From: Massilia eurypsychrophila
Lineage (GTDB): Bacteria; Pseudomonadota; Gammaproteobacteria; Burkholderiales; Burkholderiaceae_D
Length of the DNA: 64,000 nucleotides
Reading direction: 5' to 3'
Assembly (NCBI RefSeq): GCF_002760655.1
Contig: NZ_PDOC01000013.1
Coordinates: forward strand, 1-64,000
Shown: piece by piece, positions 26,904 to 35,307 of the stretch
Layout of the letters: the number at the start of each line of letters is the position of its first letter
How positions within the stretch are numbered: position 1 is the stretch's first letter
Notes under the pieces: model-generated
What the model was told of the DNA's origin: nothing
Seen by the model: the letters and a program-made list of their open reading frames with translations, nothing else
The model's database searches: none
Made by a program: the position numbers and the translations under genes

Positions 26904-27626
26904 ATGACCACGCTACTGGAAATGAAAAACGTGCAGGCCGCCTACGGCCACGCGCAGGCGCTGTTCGGCATGGGCTTCGACGTCAAGGCGGGCGAAGTGG
27001 TGACCCTGCTCGGCCGCAATGGCATGGGCCGCTCGACGACGATCAAGTGCCTGTTCGGCATGCTGCCGGTGAAGTCAGGCGTCATTACCTTCGGCGGCAA
27101 ATCGCTGACGTCGATGTCGTCGCATGGCATCGCCCGGCTTGGCCTGGGGCTGGTGCCGGAGGGGCGCCAGGTGTTCCCGACGTTATCGGTCGAAGAGAAC
27201 CTGATCGCCACCGCGCGCGCACCGCGCCACGGCCAAGCCAGCCTGCAATTGTGGGACCTGGAGCGGGTGTACCGATTTTTCCCGCGCCTGAAGGAGCGGC
27301 GCGGCAACCATGGCTGGCAGCTGTCGGGCGGCGAGCAGCAGATGCTCGCCATCGGCCGCGCGCTGATGACCAACCCGCAGCTGCTGGTGCTCGATGAGGC
27401 GACCGAAGGGCTGGCGCCGCTCATCCGCGCCGAAATATGGGCCGTGCTCGCAAAACTGAAGCAGGAAGGGCTGGCGCAGATCGTCATCGACAAGAACGTC
27501 GGGGCGCTGCTGAAGCTGGCCGACCGCCACTTCGTGATGGAGAAGGGCAGGGTGGTGTGGCAGGGAGATTCGGCCCAGCTTCGCAACGAGCCCGCCATCG
27601 TTCAACAATATATGGGGGTTTCATGA
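26904..27626 (+). CDS. LivF-type ABC transporter ATPase with Arg in Walker A (nag operon importer)
   Basis: A 240-residue LivF-like ATPase. The P-loop reads GRNGMGRST (residues 37-45), so residue 43 is Arg (codon CGC) where the conserved Lys is expected. The signature LSGGEQQML and Walker [14 protein letters not shown] are intact. The second LivF in this window has the normal GRNGMGKTT. Some LivF homologues carry this Arg, so the transporter may still work with the LivG partner as main ATPase. The stop overlaps the nagL start (ATGA). Confidence 0.87.
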   Translation: MTTLLEMKNVQAAYGHAQALFGMGFDVKAGEVVTLLGRNGMGRSTTIKCLFGMLPVKSGVITFGGKSLTSMSSHGIARLGLGLVPEGRQVFPTLSVEENLIATARAPRHGQASLQLWDLERVYRFFPRLKERRGNHGWQLSGGEQQMLAIGRALMTNPQLLVLDEATEGLAPLIRAEIWAVLAKLKQEGLAQIVIDKNVGALLKLADRHFVMEKGRVVWQGDSAQLRNEPAIVQQYMGVS

Positions 27627-28282
27627 GCAATTCAAAGCTGGTACTGCACAACTATTTTCGCAGTTCGTCGGCGTATCGCGTGCGTATAGCGCTGCACCTG
27701 AAAGGCCTGCCGTTCGAGTACGCCTCGATACACCTGAACCGCAATGGCGGCGAACAGTTCAATCCGGCCAACAGCGACCGCAATCCCCAGCAGCTGGTAC
27801 CGGTACTGAGCGATGGCGACATCGATATCAGCCAGTCGCTGGCGATCATGGAATACCTCGACGAGACCTATCCGGCGGTGCCGTTGCTGCCGTCTGCGCC
27901 GCGTGAGCGCGCCAAGGTGCGTCAGCTATCGTTGGCGATGGCGTGCGACATTCATCCGCTGAACAATTTGCGCGTCCTGAAGTATTTGACCGGCCCGCTT
28001 GGCGCCGACGAAGCGGCGAAGGCAGCATGGATCGATCATTGGCACGTCACCGGATTGACGGCGCTGGAGACCGAGCTGGCGCGCGACCCGCAACGCGGCC
28101 GCTTCTGCGTCGGCGATACACCGACCATGGCAGATTGCTGCCTCGTACCGCAGCTGTTTGCCGCCGGCCGCTTCGGGCTGGATCTGGCGCCGTTTCCGAC
28201 CTTGCGCGCGATCGACGCGGCGTGCCAGGAGCTGCCCGAATTTCAGCTTGCCCATCCGGCGCGACAACCCGATAGCGAATAA
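27623..28282 (+). CDS. nagL: Maleylpyruvate isomerase (zeta-class GST-like)
   Basis: A 219-residue glutathione S-transferase of the zeta/maleylpyruvate isomerase family. The N-terminal FRSSSAYRVRIALHLKGLPFEY contains the SSxxR glutathione site, then NPQQLVPVL and ISQSLAIMEYLDE complete the thioredoxin-like domain, and GDTPTMADCCLVPQLF lies in the helical domain. It converts maleylpyruvate to fumarylpyruvate using glutathione, linking NagI and NagK. Placement at the end of the transporter block with a four-base overlap keeps it in the operon. Confidence 0.88.
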   Translation: MSNSKLVLHNYFRSSSAYRVRIALHLKGLPFEYASIHLNRNGGEQFNPANSDRNPQQLVPVLSDGDIDISQSLAIMEYLDETYPAVPLLPSAPRERAKVRQLSLAMACDIHPLNNLRVLKYLTGPLGADEAAKAAWIDHWHVTGLTALETELARDPQRGRFCVGDTPTMADCCLVPQLFAAGRFGLDLAPFPTLRAIDAACQELPEFQLAHPARQPDSE

Positions 28283-28325
28283 CCCGCGTAGTTTCTTTAA
28301 GTAAAACAAAACTGGAGACATAGTA

Positions 28326-29426
28326 ATGAAAAAAGTAGTTCTCGCCGCCACCCTGGCACTCATCGGCGGCGCCACCGCAAGTTCGGCGGTGGCGCAAAGC
28401 CAGGTCACTATCTACGGCGTTGTCGACAGCGGGCTGGTCTACACGACGAATACCAATGCTGCCGGCGACTCGATGGTCAAGATGCCTGGGTTGACAGGCA
28501 GTGCTCCCTCGCGCCTGGGCTTTCGCGGAACCGAAGACCTTGGCAACGGGCTGCAGGCGATCTTCGTGCTCGAAGGCGGATTGAATCTCGACACCGGCAC
28601 CATGGGACAGGGCAACCGACTGTTCGGTCGCCAGGCGAACGTTGGATTGAAGGGCGAATTCGGCACGCTGACGCTGGGACGCCAGATCAACATGACGTTC
28701 CTGTCGGCGCTCAAGTCGGACGTGATGGGGCCGAACCTGTTCAGCATGTCGAGCATCGACCTGTACATTCCGAACGCGCGCAGCGATAACGCCATCGGCT
28801 ACCTTGGCAATTTTTCCGCGTTCACGGTCGGCGCAACGTATAGCCTGGGCCGCGACGCTTCCGCCGCCGGTGGCCCATCGGCAACGAACTGCGCCGGCGA
28901 GGTCGCCGGCAACTCCAAGGCGTGCCGCCAGGTGACTGCCTTGCTGGGCTACGACAACAAGGCCTGGGGCGTGACCACGTCCTACGACATCATGTATGGC
29001 AATACCGGCGCCGCCGGCGGTCTCACCACCAGTGAATCGCGCGATCGGCGCACGACGCTCAATGGCTACGCAATGGTTGGCGCCACGAAGATTGGCGCCG
29101 GCGCGATGGCGCGCAGGAAGGTCGCGGCGACCCCCGTTAACGATCTGAAGACGGATCTTTACTACATCGGCGCCAGTCACCCGCTGACGCCAGCCTTGCA
29201 GCTCGATGGCCAAGTGGCGCGGCACGACGTCGACGGCAGCGCCAACGACTCGACCTTGTCGGTCCTGCGCCTGACGTACAGTCTGTCGAAGCGTACGGCT
29301 GTGTATAGTTCACTCGGGCATATGAAGAACGGCGGGTCGGCTGCGATCGCGCTCGACGTCGGCGGAACGGTTGGCGCTGGCATGAACCAGTCGGGCCTGT
29401 CGGCCGGCTTGCGTCACTCGTTCTGA
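28326..29426 (+). CDS. Outer-membrane porin (Burkholderiales type), end of nag operon
   Basis: A 366-residue general porin with a signal peptide (VVLAATLALIGGATASSAVAQ), the mature start QVTIYGVVDSGLVYTT, the constriction-loop-like GNRLFGRQANVGLKGEFGTLTLGR, and a C-terminal strand ending LRHSF with terminal Phe, as needed for barrel assembly. It is a close paralogue of the oppositely oriented porin at 32690. A short gap after nagL suggests co-transcription, giving the pathway its own outer-membrane entry. Confidence 0.88.
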   Translation: MKKVVLAATLALIGGATASSAVAQSQVTIYGVVDSGLVYTTNTNAAGDSMVKMPGLTGSAPSRLGFRGTEDLGNGLQAIFVLEGGLNLDTGTMGQGNRLFGRQANVGLKGEFGTLTLGRQINMTFLSALKSDVMGPNLFSMSSIDLYIPNARSDNAIGYLGNFSAFTVGATYSLGRDASAAGGPSATNCAGEVAGNSKACRQVTALLGYDNKAWGVTTSYDIMYGNTGAAGGLTTSESRDRRTTLNGYAMVGATKIGAGAMARRKVAATPVNDLKTDLYYIGASHPLTPALQLDGQVARHDVDGSANDSTLSVLRLTYSLSKRTAVYSSLGHMKNGGSAAIALDVGGTVGAGMNQSGLSAGLRHSF

Positions 29427-29473
29427 GCTGATCAGGCAGGGCGACGGCGTTTTAAAAGGAAGGGAAAGTTCAC

Positions 29474-30031
29474 ATGAGTATGTCGACCACCGATGCCCAC
29501 GGCACCAGCGTCATCGTCCACGATGTTCACGTTGATCACCGTGAGCACTATGAGCGGTGGATGCTCAGGGCCATCCAGGCCCACTCGAGCTTTCCCGGAT
29601 TTCTTGCCACCGATGTGATCCGCCCGGTTGGTTCCGGCTTGCGCTTCATCGTGGTCGTTCGCTTCGACAGCGAAGCTGGCGCGCAGGCGTGGCTGGCGTC
29701 GGACACGCGCGCCGGGCTGCTGGTTGACGCGATGCCATGGCTGCTTAGCGAAGACCGCTTTCATGTCCATTCCGGCTCTGATTTCTGGTTCACGCCTCCC
29801 GGTGCTGGACCGGCGCCGAGGCGCTGGAAACAATGGATGCTGTCCACCGCTGCCGTATTCCCTTTGACAGTTGTCATGCCTTGGCTGGTCCACTCGGTCG
29901 CCGATCCGTTGGCGCCCGGGTTGCACGACCTGCTGCTCAAGGGAGTGATCGCCACCTCGATCTCGGGCGTGATGGTGTATTGGCTGATGCCCGCACTGAT
30001 CCGGCTGGCCGGACGCTGGCTCACCAAATAG
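29474..30031 (+). CDS. ABM-domain protein with C-terminal membrane segments
   Basis: A 185-residue protein. Residues about 10-105 resemble an antibiotic-biosynthesis-monooxygenase fold (VHVDHREHYERWMLRAIQAHSSFPGF, then LRFIVVVRFDSEAGAQAWL). After WKQWMLSTAAVFPLTVVMPWLVH a second hydrophobic helix follows (GVIATSISGVMVYWLMPALI). This soluble-plus-two-helix layout occurs in a known group of membrane-anchored ABM proteins of unknown reaction. It follows the porin by 47 bases and precedes the truncated GMC gene. Confidence 0.75.
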   Translation: MSMSTTDAHGTSVIVHDVHVDHREHYERWMLRAIQAHSSFPGFLATDVIRPVGSGLRFIVVVRFDSEAGAQAWLASDTRAGLLVDAMPWLLSEDRFHVHSGSDFWFTPPGAGPAPRRWKQWMLSTAAVFPLTVVMPWLVHSVADPLAPGLHDLLLKGVIATSISGVMVYWLMPALIRLAGRWLTK

Positions 30032-30213
30032 CCGGGTTCGACTTCTAGACTTCCCGCGCCGCCAGCAAATAGCATTGCACTGTCGCACATCGCTACTACC
30101 GCGTCGCATTCTGACAGTGTCGACGAGCAGCAGCGCCCCGACACCGTTGTGCGGCGTATCGATCACCCCATGAGAATCAGTCACTTGGCCGCTTGATCCG
30201 GTCCAGTTGCGAA

Positions 30214-30229
30214 TGGCATGCCTCTTGCA
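30214..30229 (+). promoter_or_regulatory. Consensus sigma-54 (-24/-12) promoter
   Basis: The sequence TGGCATGCCTCTTGCA fits the sigma-54 consensus TGGCAYRN4TTGCW at every specified position. It ends 66 bases before the start of the truncated GMC gene, with an upstream dyad CACTGTC (30087 region) and GACAGTG (30113 region) that could be part of an activator site. The truncated gene at 31316-32620 encodes a sigma-54 activator, so promoter and activator probably belonged together. Confidence 0.7.
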
Positions 30230-30295
30230 TTGCAGAGAGTGCAGCAACAGCGTGCGCGATAGACGCACACCATTCAAATATTGGACGGAGACGAG

Positions 30296-31315
30296 ATGAA
30301 AAAGGCATTCCCCGAGGGCGGCGAACTCGAACGCGGCGACCGTATCAACTTGCTTGAACAGGCCATGATGCGCGGCCAGATCGACCGGCGCAATTTCATG
30401 AAATTTGCGGCAGCGCTGGGTCTGTCGGCCACCTCGGCGTCGGCGATGGCGCAAAAGGCGTCGGCGATCGACGCCAACCAGTCCGCCCTGGCCAGTAACC
30501 TGCTGACGCAGTACGACTACATCGTGTGCGGCGCTGGCTCATCGGGCTGCGTCGTGGCCAGTCGCCTGTCCGAGAACCCGGACGTCAAGGTGCTGCTGAT
30601 CGAAGCCGGCGGAAGCGACCAGGTCGCCAGCATCCAGGATCCCGGCATCTGGTTCACCAACCTCGGCACCGAGCGCGAATGGGGCGACAAATCGCTGCCG
30701 CAGCGCCACCTGAACAACCGCCAGCTCTCGCTGGCAATGGGCAAGGCGGTCGGCGGCGGCAGCAGCATCAATGTGATGGCCTACGTGCGCGGCCACAAGA
30801 ACGATTTCGACCATTGGGCGGCCGAAGCGGGCGATCCCTCATGGAATTACCAGCACGTGCTGGCCATCTACAAGCGCATCGAAAACTGGCAGGGTGCGCC
30901 CGATCCCGCCTACCGCGGACAAGGCGGCAATGTGTGGGTACAGCCCGCGCACAATCCGAACCCAATCGCGCCGGCCATGATGAAAGCTGCTGCGTCTGTG
31001 GGAATTCCGTCGTTCGCCGATCACAACGGCGCCATGATGGAAGGACCCGGCGGCTGCTCGATCGCCAACACGAGCATCAAGGACGGGCGGCGGCTGAATA
31101 TGGCGGCGCACTATCTGCACCCGGCCATGGATCGGCCGAACCTGACGGTGCTGACCCAGGCCGAAGTGCAGAAAGTCACGCTGGCCGGCAAGCGGGCTAC
31201 CGGCGTTGAATTTCTCTGGCAAGGAAAGCTGCGCAAGATTCGCGCCGCGAAGGAAGTGGTCTTGTCCACCGGCGCCCTCAATTCGCCGAAGCTGTTGATG
31301 CTGTCGGGGATCGGC
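30296..31315 (+). pseudogene. GMC family oxidoreductase, 3' end deleted
   Basis: The first 340 residues are a good GMC oxidoreductase: a twin-arginine signal (RRNFMKF, about 31-37), FAD loop GAGSSG (about 79-84), VGGGSSIN and the STGALNSPKLLMLSGIG segment. Normal family members run to about 550 residues and carry the catalytic His in the missing C-terminal part. After residue 340 the frame continues into sequence that is antisense to a sigma-54 regulator and stops at 31621, so the product would be a non-functional chimera. Start at 30296 has GGAG upstream. Confidence 0.85.
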
Positions 31316-32620
31316 CCGCGTCTGCAATTCGAGCGGCATGTCGCCGATCTCATCGAGGAACAAGGTGCCGCCGTTCGCCTCTTCGATTCTGCCGCGTGCG
31401 CCGCCGCGACGCGCGCCGGTGTAGGCGCCGTCGGCATAGCCGAACAACTCGCCCTCGATCAGGTCTCTGGGGATCGCGCCGCAGTTAATAGCGATGAAGT
31501 TCCCCCGGCGCCTGGCGCTGTTGGCGTGCAGCGCGCGTGCAGCGACTTCCTTTCCAGTCCCCGTTTCCCCGCGCAGCAGCACCGGCAAGTCGGCGCCGAG
31601 TGCGCGCGTAGCCCTGTGTAAGGCGGCCTGACATCCTTCATCGCCAAACTCGGGCAGCTGAACTTGTTTGCCGGCCGCGTCCGCCCGGACTGCCGCAACT
31701 TCGCCACGCTTGACAACCAGCGCGCGTGCGAATATGCGCAGTCCCGATTGCAAGGTCAGAGGTGAGCCGCGATTCGATTGGCTGGCCTGGTCCAGGAAGT
31801 GAGCATAACTGCCGTGGAACAGATCTTGAAAACGGAGCTTGGCCAGGATGGCGCCGAGCTCGAGCAAATCGCGCGCACCGCGGCTGACGGCCAGTACTTC
31901 GCCGTCAGCGCCAAACGCCACGATCGCGGGCGGGGTCGAGATGACCGCATCGATATTCCAGCTTAGCGTCACCAGGCAATGTGCCGGCGTTTGCAAGAAC
32001 AGCGCGGTTTCGATCGCAGCGGCACAGTTGAGGATCAGCGACACAGCGCCGAACCGCGGCGCCCCAGTGTCGCGGGTAATGTCGATGGATCCGGCCAAGG
32101 CACCGCTGGCATCGAATATAGGCGCGGCGACGCATTGAAATGTCTGGTTTTGCGAGAAAAAATGCTCAGGCCCGCAAAGGCCGATAGGACGCCCCTCGGC
32201 CATGGCGAGGGCCATGGCGTTGGTGGCCACTGCGGTCTCCGACAGATCTATGCCGGGGCGCAGTGCCTGCCGAAGCATCTTTCCGCAACTGTCGATGGGA
32301 CCATGCACCGCGACGCAGGCGCCTTCGCGATCGGTGACGAGAATTCCATAACCGACGCCCTTCATCGCATCGGCCAGCCTCAGGATGGGCGATTCCGAGG
32401 CCATGATCAGTCGCCGGTTACGCTCGGCCGAAGCGGACAGCGCGCTGCGGCTGACATGGTTGAATTCGATCGCCTCGCCGGCGTCGCGGCCGCGCTGCGC
32501 GCAGCGCTGCCATGACCGCAGGACCGCTTCCTGCACCAGGCCCTGAGGCAAGGTGCCTTCATTGAAAAACAGTTCGCGTGCCCTGACCACCGCTCCAGGG
32601 CTCGACGTCATCTCGCGCAT
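31316..32620 (-). pseudogene. AcoR-like sigma-54-dependent activator, 3' end deleted
   Basis: Residues 1-435 read as an AcoR-type activator: an N-terminal region with a GAF-like sensor (about 70-215), then the AAA+ domain with Walker A GETGTGKE (351-358), the sigma-54 contact loop GAYTGA (398-403) and Walker B LFLDEIGD (420-427). After LQTR the match ends exactly where the GMC gene sequence begins; the frame runs on antisense to 30839. The second half of the AAA+ domain and the Fis-type DNA-binding domain are lost, so it cannot activate transcription. Lies 69 bases downstream of the porin gene. Confidence 0.85.
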
Positions 32621-32689
32621 GTGCTCTCCCGTCCTGATGCTGGATAACGGCGGCGGCTGTCGAAGAAATGCCGGCCGCCGCTGTGTCGT

Positions 32690-33772
32690 TTAGAAGTTGT
32701 GGCGAATCCCCAGCATCACGCCGGTCTGGTTCAGGCCCAGGCCGACCGTGCCGCCGGCGTCCACCGCGAGCGCCGCGCCACCCGCATTGCGCATGTAACC
32801 GAGCGATCCATGCACGGCGGTGCGCTTGGACAGCAGGTAGCTCACGCGCGCCACCGACAACGTCGATTTTCTCGCGGTGTCGTCGACCGACAGGCGCGCT
32901 ACCTGCGCATCGACCTGCCACCGCGGCGCGAACAGATAGGTGCCGCCGAAGTAGTACAGCTTGGTCCCGGTCTCGACGAGCATGCGGGTGCGGCGGTCGA
33001 TCAGGCCGGCGCCGAGCTTGGCGCCGCCGACCATGGCGTAGCCGTTGAACGACAGGCGGCGGTCGCTGAAGTTGCTGCTGGTCATGCCGTTGTTGGCGCC
33101 GGGGCCGCCGTACAGCATGTCGTAGGCGCCGAGCACGCCGAAATCCTTGGAGTCGTACGACAGCAGCGCGGTGCCCTGGCGGCAGGCCCGGGAGTTGCCC
33201 GGTACTTCGCCAGCGCAGCCAGTGGCGCCAGGTCCGCCGGCGGCCGAAGTATCGCGCCCCAGGCTGTATGTCGCGCCGACCGTCACCCCGGAGAAAGTGC
33301 CCATGTAGCCGATCGCATTGTCGCTTCGTGAGTTCGGCAGGTAGCCATCGAGGCTGCTGATGCTGTAGATGTGCGGGCCCATGACGTCGGCCTTCAGGAT
33401 CGAGTAGAAGGTCATGTTCGGCAAGCGGCCCAGCATCAGGGTGCCGTATGCGCCTTTCAGTCCTACCCACGCCTGGCGACCGAACAGACGGTTGCCCTGG
33501 CCGATCGTGCCGGTGTCCGGCGCGAAGCCGGTCTCGAGCGTGAACACGGCCTGCACGCCGCCACCGAGATCTTCATTGCCGCGAAAGCCGATGCGCGAAG
33601 GGAACGAACTGGTGAGGGACGGCATCTTGACGGCGGAGTCCCCCGCCGCATTGGTATTGGTGACACGCTCGATGCCGACGTCGACGATGCCGTACACCGT
33701 CACTTGCGCCATGGCGGCACTTGAAACTAAACCCGCTGCGATTGCTAACGCACTACCTAGTACTTTTTTCAT
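32690..33772 (-). CDS. Outer-membrane porin (Burkholderiales type), end of benzoate uptake operon
   Basis: A 360-residue porin with a signal peptide (VLGSALAIAAGLVSSAAMAQ), mature start QVTVYGIVDVGIERVT, GNRLFGRQAWVGLKGAYGTLMLGR, and terminal Phe (IRHNF). It shares long identical runs with the porin at 28326 (for example SDNAIGY and VGATYSLGRD), so the two are paralogues. Start at 33772 gives the correct signal peptide. It is the last intact gene in the reverse-strand benzoate operon, 39 bases after the chemoreceptor. Confidence 0.88.
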   Translation of the reverse strand: MKKVLGSALAIAAGLVSSAAMAQVTVYGIVDVGIERVTNTNAAGDSAVKMPSLTSSFPSRIGFRGNEDLGGGVQAVFTLETGFAPDTGTIGQGNRLFGRQAWVGLKGAYGTLMLGRLPNMTFYSILKADVMGPHIYSISSLDGYLPNSRSDNAIGYMGTFSGVTVGATYSLGRDTSAAGGPGATGCAGEVPGNSRACRQGTALLSYDSKDFGVLGAYDMLYGGPGANNGMTSSNFSDRRLSFNGYAMVGGAKLGAGLIDRRTRMLVETGTKLYYFGGTYLFAPRWQVDAQVARLSVDDTARKSTLSVARVSYLLSKRTAVHGSLGYMRNAGGAALAVDAGGTVGLGLNQTGVMLGIRHNF

Positions 33773-33811
33773 GCTTCGGTCTCCTTGTTGTAATTTTTCT
33801 GACAACTATGT

Positions 33812-34597
33812 TCACAATCGTTTTGCGCGGCCGTTCACCTCCGCTGCACAGGGGGAACTGAGGCCCGCAATGTCGCCTGCCAGGCTTTCGCCCAGCACCA
33901 GCTGGTGATCGAGGGCCGACCCGACCTGGCCGACGATTACCACGCGCTGTTTGGCCCCGGCCACGATCTCTTCCATCGCGACCAGCGCAAGGTTGGCGCG
34001 GCGCGCGCCATCCCGCGCATTGGCCAGCGTCGCTTCCGCTTCCGCGATAGCGCTGTGGGACGACTGTTTGAGCTGGTTGGCGATGACGCCGATTTCCTTG
34101 CCCGACACACGCGAACGTTCTGCCAGGTGGCGCACTTCGGCGGCAACGACGGCAAACCCGCGTCCCGCGGCTCCGGCGCGTGCTGCTTCGATGGCAGCGT
34201 TCAGGGCGAGCAGGTTGGTCTGGTTGGCGATGCCCTGGATCGTCTCGACAATCTCGCTGATCATCGATGACTGTTTGGCCAGCGCATGGTGGATCTCGAA
34301 CGACCGTTCCAGGTACTGGGCGACGATGTTGATCGCAGCGGCCGTTTGCCGCACCGCGTCGGTGCCACGCACCACGCTCTCGCCGGATGCCCTGGCGACA
34401 ACCCCGGCACTGGCCATGTCGTCGATCGCCTTGCGAATCGAGGCGAGCAGCTGCCTGACATGCTCGTCACAATGCGTCAGGTCAAGCGGGGCAGCCGGGT
34501 CGGCGCCGATTGGCTCGACTTGTTGTTGCTCGACTGCTGGCTCAACGCTGGGCCGGCGGTGCAGCATTGGAAGGAATGCTTTGGCAAGCGCTTTCAT
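33812..34597 (-). CDS. Soluble methyl-accepting chemotaxis protein (signalling domain only)
   Basis: A 261-residue protein holding just the MCP cytoplasmic signalling hairpin. The tip is [21 protein letters not shown] then [27 protein letters not shown] (about residues 115-165), which binds CheW/CheA. There is no membrane helix, no periplasmic ligand domain and no PAS, GAF or globin domain; the N-terminal 45 residues are Pro/Gln-rich and low in structure. It starts 8 bases after the LivF-type gene in the benzoate operon, pointing to catabolism-linked chemotaxis. Whether it senses a ligand itself or another protein is unknown. Confidence 0.82.
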   Translation of the reverse strand: MKALAKAFLPMLHRRPSVEPAVEQQQVEPIGADPAAPLDLTHCDEHVRQLLASIRKAIDDMASAGVVARASGESVVRGTDAVRQTAAAINIVAQYLERSFEIHHALAKQSSMISEIVETIQGIANQTNLLALNAAIEAARAGAAGRGFAVVAAEVRHLAERSRVSGKEIGVIANQLKQSSHSAIAEAEATLANARDGARRANLALVAMEEIVAGAKQRVVIVGQVGSALDHQLVLGESLAGDIAGLSSPCAAEVNGRAKRL

Positions 34598-34605
34598 GTC
34601 GTCCC

Positions 34606-35307
34606 CTATACGCCGAGAAGGCGCGCCAGTTCTTCGGGCGTCTCCAGCAACTGGGCCGAGCTGCCGGCGCGGGCGATTCGCCCTTTTTCCATCACCACCG
34701 CCAGGTCTGTATGCGACAGCACGGCATGGTAGTTGCGATCCACGATCAGTGTACTAATGCCGGTTTCGCCGATCAGGCGGATGACGCGCCAGATTTCCTG
34801 CACGATCAGTGGCGCCAGGCCTTCGGTCGCCTCGTCGAGGATCAGCAGGTCGGGATTGGTCATCAGCGCGCGGCCGATGGCCAGCATCTGCTGCTCGCCC
34901 CCCGACAACTGCTGGCCGCCGTGATCGAGCCGTTCGGCCAGCCTCGGGAAGGTCGCCATCACGCGCTCGAAATCCCAGTCGTTGCGTCCGGCTGGTCCGC
35001 GCCGCGCGCTCATCGCCAGGTTTTCGCGCACCGACAGGTTAGGGAAAATGCCGCGCCCCTCAGGCACGTAGCCGATGCCGCGCCGCGCCATGCGCTCGGG
35101 CGCCGCGCCGGTGCAGTCCTGGCCGCGCCACGCCAACTTGCCGGAAGTGGCGGGCACGAAGCCCATCAGCGTCCGAATCAGCGTGGTCTTGCCCATGCCG
35201 TTGCGGCCCAGCAGGCCAATCGCCTTGCCTTCGGGGATGTCGAGGTCGACGCCGTGCAGGATGTGGCTGTCGCCGTAGTAGGTGTTAAGCGATCGGATCT
35301 TAAGCAT
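34606..35307 (-). CDS. LivF-type ABC transporter ATPase (benzoate operon importer)
   Basis: A 233-residue ATPase with normal Walker [10 protein letters not shown], signature LSGGEQQML and Walker [14 protein letters not shown]. The start at 35307 overlaps the end of the LivG-type gene by 8 bases. It completes a second full branched-chain-type importer, here inside the box locus, and probably supplies benzoate or an analogue. Confidence 0.88.
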   Translation of the reverse strand: MLKIRSLNTYYGDSHILHGVDLDIPEGKAIGLLGRNGMGKTTLIRTLMGFVPATSGKLAWRGQDCTGAAPERMARRGIGYVPEGRGIFPNLSVRENLAMSARRGPAGRNDWDFERVMATFPRLAERLDHGGQQLSGGEQQMLAIGRALMTNPDLLILDEATEGLAPLIVQEIWRVIRLIGETGISTLIVDRNYHAVLSHTDLAVVMEKGRIARAGSSAQLLETPEELARLLGV

